Source: Synanceia verrucosa (taxonomy: Eukaryota; Chordata; Actinopteri; Perciformes; Synanceiidae). From it: DNA of 64,000 bases. Positions 48,301-59,420 of this stretch are shown in pieces. Where the stretch lies: the NCBI GenBank assembly GCA_029721515.1, contig CM056566.1, positions 19,768,353 to 19,832,352 of the forward strand. Direction: 5' to 3'. The position numbers and the translations under genes were made by a program. The notes beneath the pieces were generated by a model that saw only the letters and a list, made by a program, of their open reading frames with translations, had not been told where the DNA came from and did not search any database. Position 1 is the stretch's first letter. Each line of letters begins with the position of its first letter.

Positions 48301-51300
48301 GAAGTTTCTCCTGAGCTGCAAAGAGAAGCTGAAGCAGGCAGAGGAGAACAGGACCTCAGGTAAACTTCTACATCCACACTGTATGGCTGTTTATGTCTTT
48401 GGTTACATGGTTAAATTATTTTTGCCTTTTAAATTGACCTATTTACCCTCATAACTTCTGGAGATTCTGTCACTGCCCAGAGTTTAACACAATATGTGGT
48501 TACATAGGATACAAAATCTTTTTTTCCCCCACTTGCCCTCAGCTCCACTTGGTTCAGCTCCTCTTCAGCCCACGTCATTCTACGGCAGCCGATCAGTAAC
48601 TAAAGACTACAGCCAGAGCCACCCTTTCCTGGACAGGTGAGTTTCTTTCGTGGGCAGCTAAAATGCTCAAGCTAGCAGTCTTTAATATAAGAGGTAAAAT
48701 CACATCTACTTGTCCCTACAAAGACACTAAAGCAGTGGGAGAAGAGTGTAACATTATTGTGCATTTATTTTACAGATAGATAATTTTGGCAAATGATTGC
48801 TTATGTGAAGCGTTAATTCACTGTGAGGCCAGTGATTCACAGCTGTATAATCTTTCCTAAAACACCCCCAGGCCATCCAGTACAGGACAAACCCCCTCAG
48901 CCAAGAGAAGCCTCATGCTGCCCAATCACTCCACTCCCTTCAAGAAGGTACGCCCTTCTCTGGACTATGGTGGCTGGAACAAGCAGAGGCCTTCCACTCT
49001 GGCCCAGACTCAGCCTCCACTGCAAGGGTAAGAGTAAGCCACATGGGCTTTAAGTGAGAGCATAAGCAGTCAGTGTGTAGTTTTACTTCTTTTTTGTGCA
49101 TTGTGTAAGTAATGTCATTTACATATCACAGATTCTCCAACCTGGGTAACACTTGCTACATGAATGCCATCCTACAGTCCCTCTTCAGCCTTCCCTCCTT
49201 CTCCAGTGACATGCTGAGGCAGAGCATCCCATGGAAGAAGTTGCCCATCAATGCGTTGCTCAGGTACGCAATGTTCTGTAGATGGCGCCAGATACAAGGT
49301 GATTCTTGATGAGTGTTAAAGCAGGACTCTGTGGGTCATCTGCTAGCTAGTGACAGCATAACATTCAACCAAGATTAAGTGGCATGTCTGGCAGTTTGTA
49401 GAGGCATCGTGTATGTTGTGTAGGAAGTGTTTCAATGGCCAGAGGAATTCCATGTGCAGAGTGAGAAACACAAAACTGCCAAGTCAGAAAGTCATTTGTT
49501 CTCTTATGTGCTTTGCTGCCTTTTTCAAAACCTGTGTGAAGGTACTTCATTCTGTATGGTATCTTCACTGCCTGTAGGCGTTTTGCTCACCTGATGGTCA
49601 AGAAGGACGTGGGCTGTCCAGAGACAAAAAAGGACCTGCTGAGGAAAGTAAAGAGTGCCATCTCCTCCACAGCTGAGCGCTTCTCTGGAAACATGCAAAA
49701 TGTAAGATCTCCTGTTCAGAGCACCTGGTACTGGGGAAAATACCTAAGTAGATTAAATGTCTATCTAATGTACATAATACACAAATATAGAATAAACTGC
49801 ATACTTTTCCACTCCCTCCAAATCATCCCAAATCATCAGTTTAGCCACCTCCACATAACCCTCCTATTAATTCAGTTTGTGTCGCATTGTTTGCCAGGAT
49901 GCTCATGAGTTCCTCAGCCAGTGTTTGGACCAGTTAAAAGATGACGTGGAGAAAATGAACAAGAGCTGGACAAATGAAGCTGCAGTGCCATCACCGTCCT
50001 CTGTGACGTGTGATGGCCAGGAGACGATGTCGTCGGCAGCCAAGGCAGAGCCCGGTGAAGAGGCGGACACCTCCCGCATCTACACCTGCCCTGTGGCGGT
50101 CAACATGGAATTTGAGGTGCAGCACACCATCACCTGCAAAGGGTGAGGCCTGTCTCCTGCTCAATCACCTGAATTAAGCTCTGCAGTGTATCTTTATAGT
50201 GAATTTGACAAAACATTTTTTTCTGTGAAAAGAAATGGTATTTTATGCCTTTGTGTTCTTTTTTTGCAGATGTGGCGAGATAGTGACGAAGCGAGAGCAG
50301 TTCAATGACTTGTCCATCGACCTACCGCGGCGAAAGAAAACCCTCCCACTTCGCTCCATCCAGGATTCTCTGGATCTCTTTTTTAGGGTAAGTCTTTTTT
50401 CATAAATAGGTTACAGTCCCAAGCTTGACATATTCCTTTTGTAAGTAACTTATCACTACATGAAACAAACAGGCCTCAAGTAGATGTGCGACATTTTGAT
50501 TGTGTAATGGTAAATGTCACTTTTTGCTTTTGTAGATGGAGGAAATAGAGTACTCGTGTGAGAAGTGCAATGGGAAATCTGCGACTGTTACACATAAATT
50601 CAGCAAACTTCCCAGGTATCTACATTTAAACATCAGTTGAGAATCTGATGTGTAACTGATACTTCCTGTAAGCATCTGAAGATCACTAGTAGGATAAAAA
50701 GGCACTTAATAAACAAAGAAGCTAATTATTTTGTGTTTTGTGATGATTCTTTTCTCCCCACAGAGTGCTCATCCTACACCTGAAACGTTACAGCTTTAAC
50801 GCTCAGCTGTCTCTGAACAGCAAGCTGGGCCAGCAGGTGGTGATTCCCCGATACCTGACCCTGCTGTCCCACTGCACTGAATCCACACGGCCCCCTATTA
50901 GCCTTGGGTGGAGTTCCCAAACCTCCACGTAAGACATCCTGAACGCCATAAAATAACTAACGAAAATATTAACTTTAAACATTTCACATCCTGAGCTATT
51001 AAGTGATTCATTATAATTTTAAGTGTGCATTCAATTTGTCTCATCAGTCAACTTTTTTTTGTTCTCAAAGATCCAGAACACTCAAAACGTCAAATTTGGT
51101 CAACTCCTCCACAGCACCTCTTCGGTAAGTACTGGTATCTCTGGAAGACTTGTTTCTCTGATGTCCTCCCTTGTAATTAATAAGAGTTAAATTTACACTG
51201 AATCACATAAAATGTATGTGAAACCACTATTTGGTAATGATACCAAATAAGAAATCATTTAAAACAATCTGTGTATAATCTGGCATGGTTTGCACAGCTA

Positions 51301-54300
51301 GTGCTAGAACTTGTTTGTTGTAGCTAATGATGTGTTTGTGTGCAGAAGAATCGGGGGGAAAGCCAATTCCAGCTGCACCTCTATCCTTGTGGACTCTGAC
51401 TGCGAAGAAGAGCTCAACAGAAAGACGGCCGCAAGTCGCAAGCGGCGTCTCAGCAGCTGTCTGCCTGATGATGATGACCGACCAGAAGAGGTGAGCATCT
51501 GTATCTAACCGTGACAGTTAGGATTCAGCCTCCTTCTTTTGTCTGTTACTGTCTTGACACTGTTTTATGCATTCTCAGCGAGGATCAACGATAGACTCAG
51601 CAGACTTTGGGGGCATAAATGATGATGAAATGCTGGCGGCCGTGCTGGAGATGAGTCGTCAAGAGGCCGGGCTGTCTGCTCCACCCCCCCTGGAGGATGA
51701 GCCAACCAGCAGCCCAGACACAGGCTTTGGAGACACTGATGCCCATGACCTGGCCTATCATACAGATCTGCTGGAAACAGACAGCAAGCAGCCTGCAGGT
51801 AGTCCATCATCGTGAGGTCAAGACTTGAGATCTGCTGTCGTGTGAATATAAGATGGTAAAATGTATCACATTGTTTTGCAAATGTGACTTTCTGCATTTA
51901 CAAATGCCAGACATGAATGTCTTGTCCTTACTGTGAACTAAATATATGGGTGTTGATAAGTGAAAATAGCTTCTCTAATATTTAAGTATTGCGTTAACTG
52001 ACCTGGGCATGTGTTGATCATGTGTAGATGTGCTGGATTCCCTGGACTTGACCATGGATGAGAACAAGGAGAACCAGACTCCAGAGAGTGTGCAGCAGCA
52101 GGGGGAACTGGACTGGGTCCAGCAGTACAGTCTGGATCAAGAGAGGGAAGAACAGGAGCTACAGCAGGCTCTGGCCCAGAGCCTCCAGGAGCATGTAAGA
52201 TCACCTCTGCAGGGCTTACCTTTAAGGATGGGACATCGAAATACATTTGCAGGACAATAAAAAGATTTCTTTACATTTGCTCTTACTGTAATTCCTTGTC
52301 TCCTCCTCACCCCACATAGGAGGCCCAAGAGATGAGAGAAGATGATGATCTGAAGAGAGCCACAGAGCTCAGTTTGCAAGGTATGATCCAAGCTTGATTG
52401 AGTAGCTGGCCGTTGAAACTCATGAGTCCTGATAAAATATTCAAATGTGTTTTTCTTGTCAGTTGTTAAGCTTCTTTGGCAGACTTTTTCGGGGATTGGC
52501 GGGTACCGCCATAGCACTATATCAGTGTGTGAAAAGTATTGAGTGACTTAATACTGTTTAATCAGACTAAATGGTATGGAAATGCCTGATCAGTATCTAT
52601 GTCTCCTTCTCTCATAACAGAGTTTAACAACTCTCTGCCTGAGTTACTTTGCTCAGATGATGATTCTGGCAACGAGGACGTTCTGGACATGGAGTACACT
52701 GAAGCAGAGACTGAGAACCTGAAGAGAAACGCTGAGGTACTAAATATCCTGCTGCCACATACCTGCCATATGGTTTTAACTGCCAGCTGTGTTATTAATG
52801 TACAGTGTACATGCATATGAATTGCTGTCATTCATAATAACCTCTTTATAAACGTTCTGATCCACAGACCGGCGACTTGACCAACTCTTTCAGACTCATC
52901 AGTGTTGTCAGTCACATTGGGAGCAGCTCCTCTTCTGGTGGGCACTTCTCTTTATCATGTAATTATATGATATATGGTAGGGATGTAACGACGCGAGACA
53001 GTTAAAAATCAACACAAATGTGTGACGATTCAGATTGGCTGAGATGAAAAATTAAGCAGTGGGCACAATCTAGTTTGGAGTTCCCTTCATCGACGATCGC
53101 TACCTTGGTTATACGTCACTGCGTGTACAATGCATCGTTACATCCCTATTATATAGATATTTATGCAAACTGCTGCTCAGGAGTGGTTTTACAAAACCTT
53201 TAGAGGTGTAAGACTAAATGTCAACACATAAACCTGACTAGTGCAAGTGTGTGACGAAGACAGACAAAGCACTCTTGGCCTGTTGAGATGAGTGGAAGAT
53301 ATTTTTAAGTCATATCTTATCTGACCTGATATTTACATCTTAGTATAGATCATCTGTGAGATGAATGCTTGTTTCATCACCATACTTTCTGACTCTGTAG
53401 TCTTTGGTTGGAATGAGATCCTTCCTACCTGTCCTCACAATAACCAGGATTTCTTTTCTGCCTTAGGCCATTACATCAGTGATGTCTACGACATGAAGAA
53501 GCAGTCATGGCTGACCTACAATGACCTGGACGTGTCCCGCACACAGGAAGCAGCTGTCCAGCGAGACCGTGACCGCAGTGGCTACATCTTCTTCTACATG
53601 CACAAGTGAGTTGGCAGAACAACACCCTGAAACAACCAATACCCCATCAGTCCCTCCAGCATGTCAAGTTTTTTTTGTGATTGTTGAAATCAAAAATACT
53701 CGATTTTGCAGCAGCATTTCTCAATAATTGCGATACAGTTCCCCCCCAAAGTATTTTGATAATTGACATGTGGGCTGCAAGTTAAAACAGCATTCCTGAG
53801 TCATTCCTGATTAAAGTGGCTGAGCTTTACAAAACAAAAACAGTCAAAACATTGACTCCAACAATACACGGGCAACATCTGTTTTTAAAAAAAAAAAAAT
53901 AAAGTGCTTTAAATGCTTTTTAAATAATATCAATTTAACATATAGTCACACCCCCTGCATGCCACACTGGACTCCCACCGCAGCACCTTCAGTCGTAGAC
54001 TGAGATCACCGAGGTGCTCCACAGAACACCACAGGAGGTCCTATCAAACTTTTTAATCCTCCCGCTTATCCACATAGGTCAGTATCCATTAATCCTGCAC
54101 TACAGTAAACACTTAAAAGATTTTATCCACACCTTATCTCCAGCTATTCCTCACCTCATCTGCTGTTATCAGTGTTATGAATATTTTCTTATACTTTTTA
54201 CTCTGTTTATAGTGTGCGACCCCAGTGTACAGTATAAACTGAGTATGACACAACTCAGGGTCCACAGTATGCTCCATGTCCTCTCCGTTATTGTCCATCT

Positions 54301-54673
54301 CCTCCTTTTTTTTCCCCAAATAATGCAAGGAAATTTTGAATAATTGCAAGCCACTGCAAATATTGTGGTGATTGGTCGAATTTGTGTTAATTATTACAAT
54401 TTCCTGGAGGGACTTCTGCATGTCAGTGAAGCATTCGGGCCCATGATTAAGCTGCTTGATCCTGACCAGCTTACCAGAAATGGTCCTAGTGAATACACAT
54501 GTACTGGTGTTTGGTAGTAGCAGACGTTTGTGTGTGTGGGGCTGGAAGATGCTCTGACACATGTTCTTATCTTGTGTGTCCTCAGGGATGTGTTCGAGCA
54601 GCTGTCTGAAATGGAGAGGTCTGGAGCCAGCAGCACGTCAGAGGCAGGAAGGAACGTCCTGCAGCCCCTCTGA
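45336..54673 (+). CDS. usp37: Ubiquitin carboxyl-terminal hydrolase 37
   Basis: Twenty-three coding exons: 45336-45509, 46520-46670, 47467-47555, 47651-47766, 47997-48074, 48271-48359, 48543-48636, 48872-49027, 49132-49263, 49578-49701, 49898-50142, 50270-50387, 50536-50615, 50764-50928, 51071-51124, 51346-51490, 51579-51798, 52028-52194, 52320-52380, 52621-52736, 52868-52937, 53467-53605, 54586-54673. Phases agree throughout, giving 956 aa (human 979). An N-terminal PH-like region is followed by a split USP domain: Cys box GFSNLGNTCYMN (Cys324) and His box GHYISDVYD (His883), with N900/D901 after it. Three ubiquitin-interacting motifs lie in the insert (DDEMLAAVLEMSRQEA; EEQELQQALAQSLQE; DDLKRATELSLQ). 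A KEN box (DENKENQTPE, residues 757-759) precedes the second, as in human, where it serves APC/C-CDH1. Known role: removes K11/K48 chains from cyclin A and other substrates. Confidence 0.96.
47464..47469 (+). other. usp37: NAGNAG tandem acceptor in USP37
   Basis: The acceptor reads TTAGCAG. Splicing after the first AG (exon from 47464) gives TVLKSS; after the second (exon from 47467) it gives ILKSS. The products differ by one residue and keep the frame. Confidence 0.65.
47893..47960 (+). repeat. Single arm of the foldback element in a USP37 intron
   Basis: TATGACCTGCCAGCATGTCTC, then TGGCAACACATTTTGGGCAG and TTTGTCCAAGCA, matches both arms of the element at 21219-21535. No inverted partner lies nearby, so it is a solo arm. 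Confidence 0.55.
52978..53148. mobile_element. hAT-like MITE in a USP37 intron
   Basis: Both ends carry TAGGGATGTAACGA as inverted repeats (14 bp, exact). The flanking octamers ATATATGG and TTATATAG agree at 6 of 8 positions, consistent with an aged hAT target duplication. The element is 171 bp with no coding capacity. Confidence 0.7.
53940..54340 (+). repeat. LINE 3' region fragment (probable L2/Rex type)
   Basis: From about 53952, ATGCCACACTGGACTCCCACC, then CAGACTGAGATCACC-like and CACAGAACACCACAGGAGGTC phrases, resemble the C-terminal coding end of fish non-LTR elements. It is followed by AT-rich 3' sequence. It lies in the last USP37 intron. Recognition is by memory. Confidence 0.4.
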
Positions 54674-56492
54674 GCGCTACGTCTTTGGACAGCCACCCAC
54701 ACATCCACAGCTGAACCTTAGTAGATGGAGCTCTTTTCTGAACAACCTTCAGTACTACTGATTGCCGTCCTCTTTTGGTCGTCTTCAGGCACTTCTTTTC
54801 CTCTACAAATCACCAAATTGTCCTGCTACATTAGCACCTGTTAAAGCCAACACATGCTAAACTGTTGAGACTCTTTCAGATACCAGAAATGCAGTTACAA
54901 AATGTTCAGTGGATCAAATTTGCCTCCGTGTTTTTGGGGCTGGAGTTTTGTTTTTTTTTCCCTTTGATATGATTTTTATCAAACGACTGTTTTGTAACTT
55001 TTTTTCTTTGTTTCTTGATACTCTTCTTTAATCTTCAAAGCCGTTCATTCAGACTTTCTCTTAAGAGCAACTATCAAATGCCAGATGCTGCTGGTGCTTG
55101 GATTGTAAGTTTTGCAGACCCTTTATTTCCCATATAAACTAAATAAAGATATATTCTATGTTGGAGTATAAGCTATTATAGAGTTAGAGGGGTGTTGTAT
55201 TTAGCGGGTACATTTGGTGCAATATTTATGTTCTGGCACAAACTGGACGATTCAAATCTGCTTTGTCTGAGTGTGTGGATATTTTCTCAGTTGCTTTTGT
55301 GCTCGACTTATCAACTAATTTGTGTGTGTGGTTGTCTACATATTATAGATTTGAAAGGAAAAAAAAACATCTGTAAGTTCAATAACAAAGCCTACTTTAG
55401 TCTTTTGGGATTTTGACTTTGTGCCTCCTGAGAAAACTTTTATAAATATGTATACAAGCTTTACTTTGAAAGATGCACAACCCTGTTGGTTTTTAATGTT
55501 TGTCAAACCTCAATGAAGTGTAAGTCAGTCTTTTCCTTTATGAAAAAAAGCCAACAGATTTTCTATTTATTGCAAGATAGGGTTGATTTATGTTTATTAA
55601 CCCACCAAGCTATGCCACGGCAAATAGAAGTGCTCAATACTAGACCACCAGGAGTGCGCTATAATGTTTTAAATCCACCAGTTAAGGCCAGTATACAGTT
55701 CCTGCCACTTTAGACCTCTGCTCAGCTTGCTTTTAGAAAGGAACAAAAGTATTTTGTTACTCTTGTACTGATTCCAATACTAGACACTGGTTGTAGAGCT
55801 TCTTCTTTTTTTGTTACCACTGTAAAAATTAAGTCACATTTCAGTACACCGTGTCTAATGTCTTCAGAATATTCATCAAATTATTTCCTGAGCTCCCCTC
55901 ATAACAGGAGAAAATCTATTCAGTATAGCTTTATAAAACATGAGTAACAAAAAAAATAGTATGGACTGACTGATATTCTTGATACTCAGCTGTAATTAGT
56001 CAGGTCTTAAGGAAGTATGCATTATTATTCGCTGACTCCTTGAAGTACAGTATTCTGTTGCACCGTTAACATACGTCTACCTGGTTATGGCCACAGGCAA
56101 AAGTTACTCATGAATTGTTTCTCCTTTTCTGTCAGCCTTGGATTTACATTTCTGAAACATTTGCTTTCCCGTCCCAAACGCAGTGTAAAGAGGGTACAAT
56201 GTATTTGTGAAGTCAAAATGAACAGCTTTTTCTACCCTTCATACACAACTGACTCTTCCTAAAGCAGATTTTAATAAAATATTATGGTGAAAGTGCACAG
56301 ACCTTTTAATTTGTTTAAAATCACATCACTCACATCCAGTGTTCGAAAAGGATTTTCCACAATCATACCACTGAATGTTGACTGGTGATTAAAGTCCTTC
56401 AAGTAGTGTAGCTGCAGCTTGACTGTGAATACGGTCAACAACAATATCAAGCACCACAATATAACTGTAAAACCAGCTGGTGACCGTCCCTG
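54674..56492. other. USP37-YBEY tail-to-tail gap with overlapping poly(A) hexamers
   Basis: The convergent genes leave 1,819 bp between stop codons. AATAAA at 55142-55147 (+) would end USP37 about 470 bp after its stop. At 56270-56278, TTTAATAAA encodes ATTAAA for YBEY on the minus strand and AATAAA for a long USP37 3' UTR on the plus strand. No coding exon is seen. Confidence 0.5.
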
Positions 56493-58649
56493 TCACCTGT
56501 CCTGACTGCATCTCTTCATCAGTGGCTCCAGATTTCTCCCTGTGAGTCTGTTGTACTCACTCAAAATGTAGCTTTCCCTCTGAAGCATCTGGAAAAAAAA
56601 AAGGTGTATTAACATTTATAAAATGCATTAACACATTCTGGTGCTTTACAGGGTGACAAAATTTTAGAATTCACATTACATCAAATGCAAAAAAAACACT
56701 TTAATTAATGTGAGTCATTTAATTTGAAAAATGCTTTTCCACAAGTTTTTTTTATTTTTTTTTTTAACAGCTAAAAGGGCCAGTTCACATACATTTCAAA
56801 GTAGTGTCTGAGATTTCTAGTCATGCATTGTTGTTTATTTTGAAATGTCTAATCTAAATATTCTTGCCTCAACATATTATTTAGGAGAAAATGTTGCTTT
56901 CTTCTTTCTTAGTTTTAGGAAAATACATTTGAATAATACTGGGGCTGAACAATTAATTGCATTTGCGATAGTATCTCAATGTCATAAAACACTATTTTCA
57001 AACCGCAAAGGCTGCGATTTTAATAAAACAACCCCCCGCCACATACACTATAAGAACACACTAGTTTATTTGGTGTTCAGTGGGAGTTTGATTTACCCAA
57101 AAATGTCCGATTGGTTAAAGCAGATATTTGTTCTTCTTACTTTTCCTGCACTTTAGTATGTGTGATGTTACTGACCGGAGATCAGTAAGCTTTATTTAAA
57201 AAAAAAAAAAAAAAAAAAAAAAACAGTTAAAAATGTGCAGGAAATATCTGTTTGCTTTGTTGTAATCTGTGCTTTAAATAAATCTGATTGTTTATCATGA
57301 AACAGATTAATTTATTGCATCTGTTTGTTGAAAAATACATGAGAAGAGGCCCTAGAAAAAAAATAATTGCATTAAATCGCACTGAGGGAAAAAAATCAAA
57401 ATTAGATTATTTTCCAAAATCGTTCAGCCCCCATAAAGAGTGATGACAGTGGACTAATACCTTTCTTTGCAGAAATGTATAAAATAAATATATTTTGAAC
57501 ACAAAACTGCCTACACACCATACTCTCTTTTATATACACATTTGGTTGAACTGACTATTTAGTTTCACACATGATGAATATTTGACCATACAAACCTCAG
57601 TCCATTCCTCTTCTGTCTCATGTCTGTAGCCCAACAGGTGACAGATACCATGTGCAGCAACCACCTAAAACATGAGGCAAGAGAGGAGCAAATGTCAACT
57701 AATGTCACTGCAAACATAGTGATAGAATTAAAAATTCAATTGTTTATTAATTGTTATGAATTATTTACCAAAAATGTTTAAATGCCAATAAATGACTTTG
57801 TGCAAGCAAAACAAATGTGAACCTTCCTAACAAACACAGTTGAATATGAGAAACAATCAACCTACAATACCAGGTGCCATAAGGTTTACCTTGAGTAAAC
57901 TTTGTTGTGCAGACTGACTGCTACTCACAGTGAGGGTCCCATGCAGATCCAGGGATTCCTCCTTGCACTGCTCCATCACAAATTCAACCCCCAAGAAAAT
58001 GTCCCCAAGGTTCAGTTCATCGCTATGAAGGGGGCAAGGCAGCTTACCAGGCCTCAGGTCCTAAAAACAAATGCCAATATCATTAGAATTGTTTTAGAAA
58101 GTTCTTAAAATACAATCCATCAGATTCTATTTGCTTTAGTGTGCACTGGATGGGGGCACCCACCCTTCGAAGCCTGATTGTTTAAAAAAACATGCACTAA
58201 ACTGCCATCTTGGTTGACAAAACACAATGAACTGCCCTCTTGACTGGTTAAAACATGATAAAATGCCCACTTGGGACTCTTGGGACACAAAAACATGTGC
58301 TTAAGTGCCCTCGAAAACGCTGAACTCAAGTGCTCTGTTCAGTGGTGAGAATGTGCTGTAGGTGCCCTTTTTTCGCCCCTGCCCTTCAAAAAGTCTATGC
58401 ACGCCACTGCCCAGTTGACACGTTCGCAGTCATATTTACCTCGTAGAATGGAAACGAGAGGACATCCGTGGGCTCATTTTTCTTCCTGTATATGTTGTTA
58501 ATTTGCTGAATCCTGTGGTTATCCACGCAAACGATGCCCAGGTCAAATTTGTGGATGCCCAGAATGTGCCTCAGTGTGTCAACATCTTTTCGCAACCTGG
58601 CGCGGCGGAGAGGCACCACCTTTTGGAGATTCCGTAGTACTACTCCCAT
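56493..58649 (-). CDS. ybey: YbeY metalloprotein endoribonuclease
   Basis: Four exons: 58440-58649, 57929-58060, 57596-57664, 56493-56588. Every junction is phase 0 and GT-AG. The product is 168 aa (human 167). The zinc-binding signature H-x3-H-x5-H is present as HGICHLLGYRH (H119, H123, H129). The typical NEPTDVLSFPFYE and LNLGDIFLGVE segments precede it. The family takes part in rRNA maturation; the vertebrate protein is mitochondrial and acts in small-subunit ribosome assembly. The N-terminus (MGVVLRNLQKVVPLRRARLR) is basic, fitting import. It shares a promoter region with MCM3AP, as in human. Confidence 0.95.
56940..57433. mobile_element. hAT-like MITE in a YBEY intron
   Basis: The left end TGGGGCTGAACAATTAATTG is mirrored by the right end as TGGGGGCTGAACGATTTTGG. 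Inner blocks such as TGCGATTTTAATAAAA and TTGCATTAAATCGCA also match common fish elements of this type. It contains a run of 26 A near 57197-57222. No target duplication is clear. Confidence 0.55.
58137..58409 (-). mobile_element. hAT-like MITE of the copy A/B family, inverted (copy C)
   Basis: Read on the minus strand it begins CAGTGGCGTGCATAGACTTT, then TTGAAGGGCAGGGGCGAAAA and AAGGGCACCTACAGCAC. This matches the heads of 781-1336 and 9392-9718. A few array units follow. It lies in the first YBEY intron. No target duplication was found. Confidence 0.7.
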
Positions 58650-59420
58650 GTTTCAAACCGGTGTAGAAAGAGAAAACGGTTATTTTAAAAAAAATCCGGA
58701 GATATAAATTAAAACTAACTCACCTCCGACAACGGACATTTACAATAATTATGTGGTGAGTTTTACGAGAAGGGCTGGTAGCTTTGCGTTCGCCACGAGA
58801 GATGTTCAGTCATTTCGAGGCAGACAGAATTCAAGGTGACACCGCAGTAGCAACACACAGTTCCCGAGACGGATTAAATCGCGTTCTTTATGTTATTTAG
58901 TTATTACAATATCGTCGAGAGAGATTAAACATAATATGCCGTAAAAAAACAGGTCCGTTCAAAACATTTTCAAGCGATGAAACGGTCGCAACTTTGGCAG
59001 CAGCGGAAAGCCATTTCGCATCGAGCGGGGACCGAAAGTCCTGTCGGACCGGAACCGGATGTTTGAATTTCGATTAACGCATTTTAAACTCAACTGAAAA
59101 CATACACAAAGTGTTGCCAAATGCCAGAAGAAGTACACAGACGGTGAGGTATACACAGCGTTTGTTCGTTTTACCGTATCAGTTGTTTCCCAAAGAGTTT
59201 TGTTGTTTGCGTATATTATATCTGTAAGCAATGAAACAAACATAGCTAAGCTAACTTCTGTGTGGTGTTAGCTCACGTTAGCAGCCGAGCCATGCATTTT
59301 TTATTTTTGTTACTGTGTTCGTAGCGCGGGCTCCGCAAAAATGACGGTTGGATGACTGGATGAGAGACGTTTCTTTCAACAAATACCCAGGAATATTTAA
59401 CTTCCACTACTATTTGCGCC
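58650..59420. promoter_or_regulatory. Shared divergent promoter of YBEY and MCM3AP
   Basis: 771 bp separate the two start codons. CpGs are concentrated at about 58740-59060. Two adjacent ETS-type sites, ACCGGAACCGGATG, lie at 59048-59061. Just before the MCM3AP start, two overlapping minimal upstream frames are present: ATG at 59341 (four codons plus stop) and ATG at 59352 (three codons plus stop). They count only if transcription starts upstream of them. Confidence 0.6.

Noticed and set aside
58137..58329. Minus-strand open frame in a YBEY intron
   Set aside because: It is MITE sequence of the same family as 781-1336.
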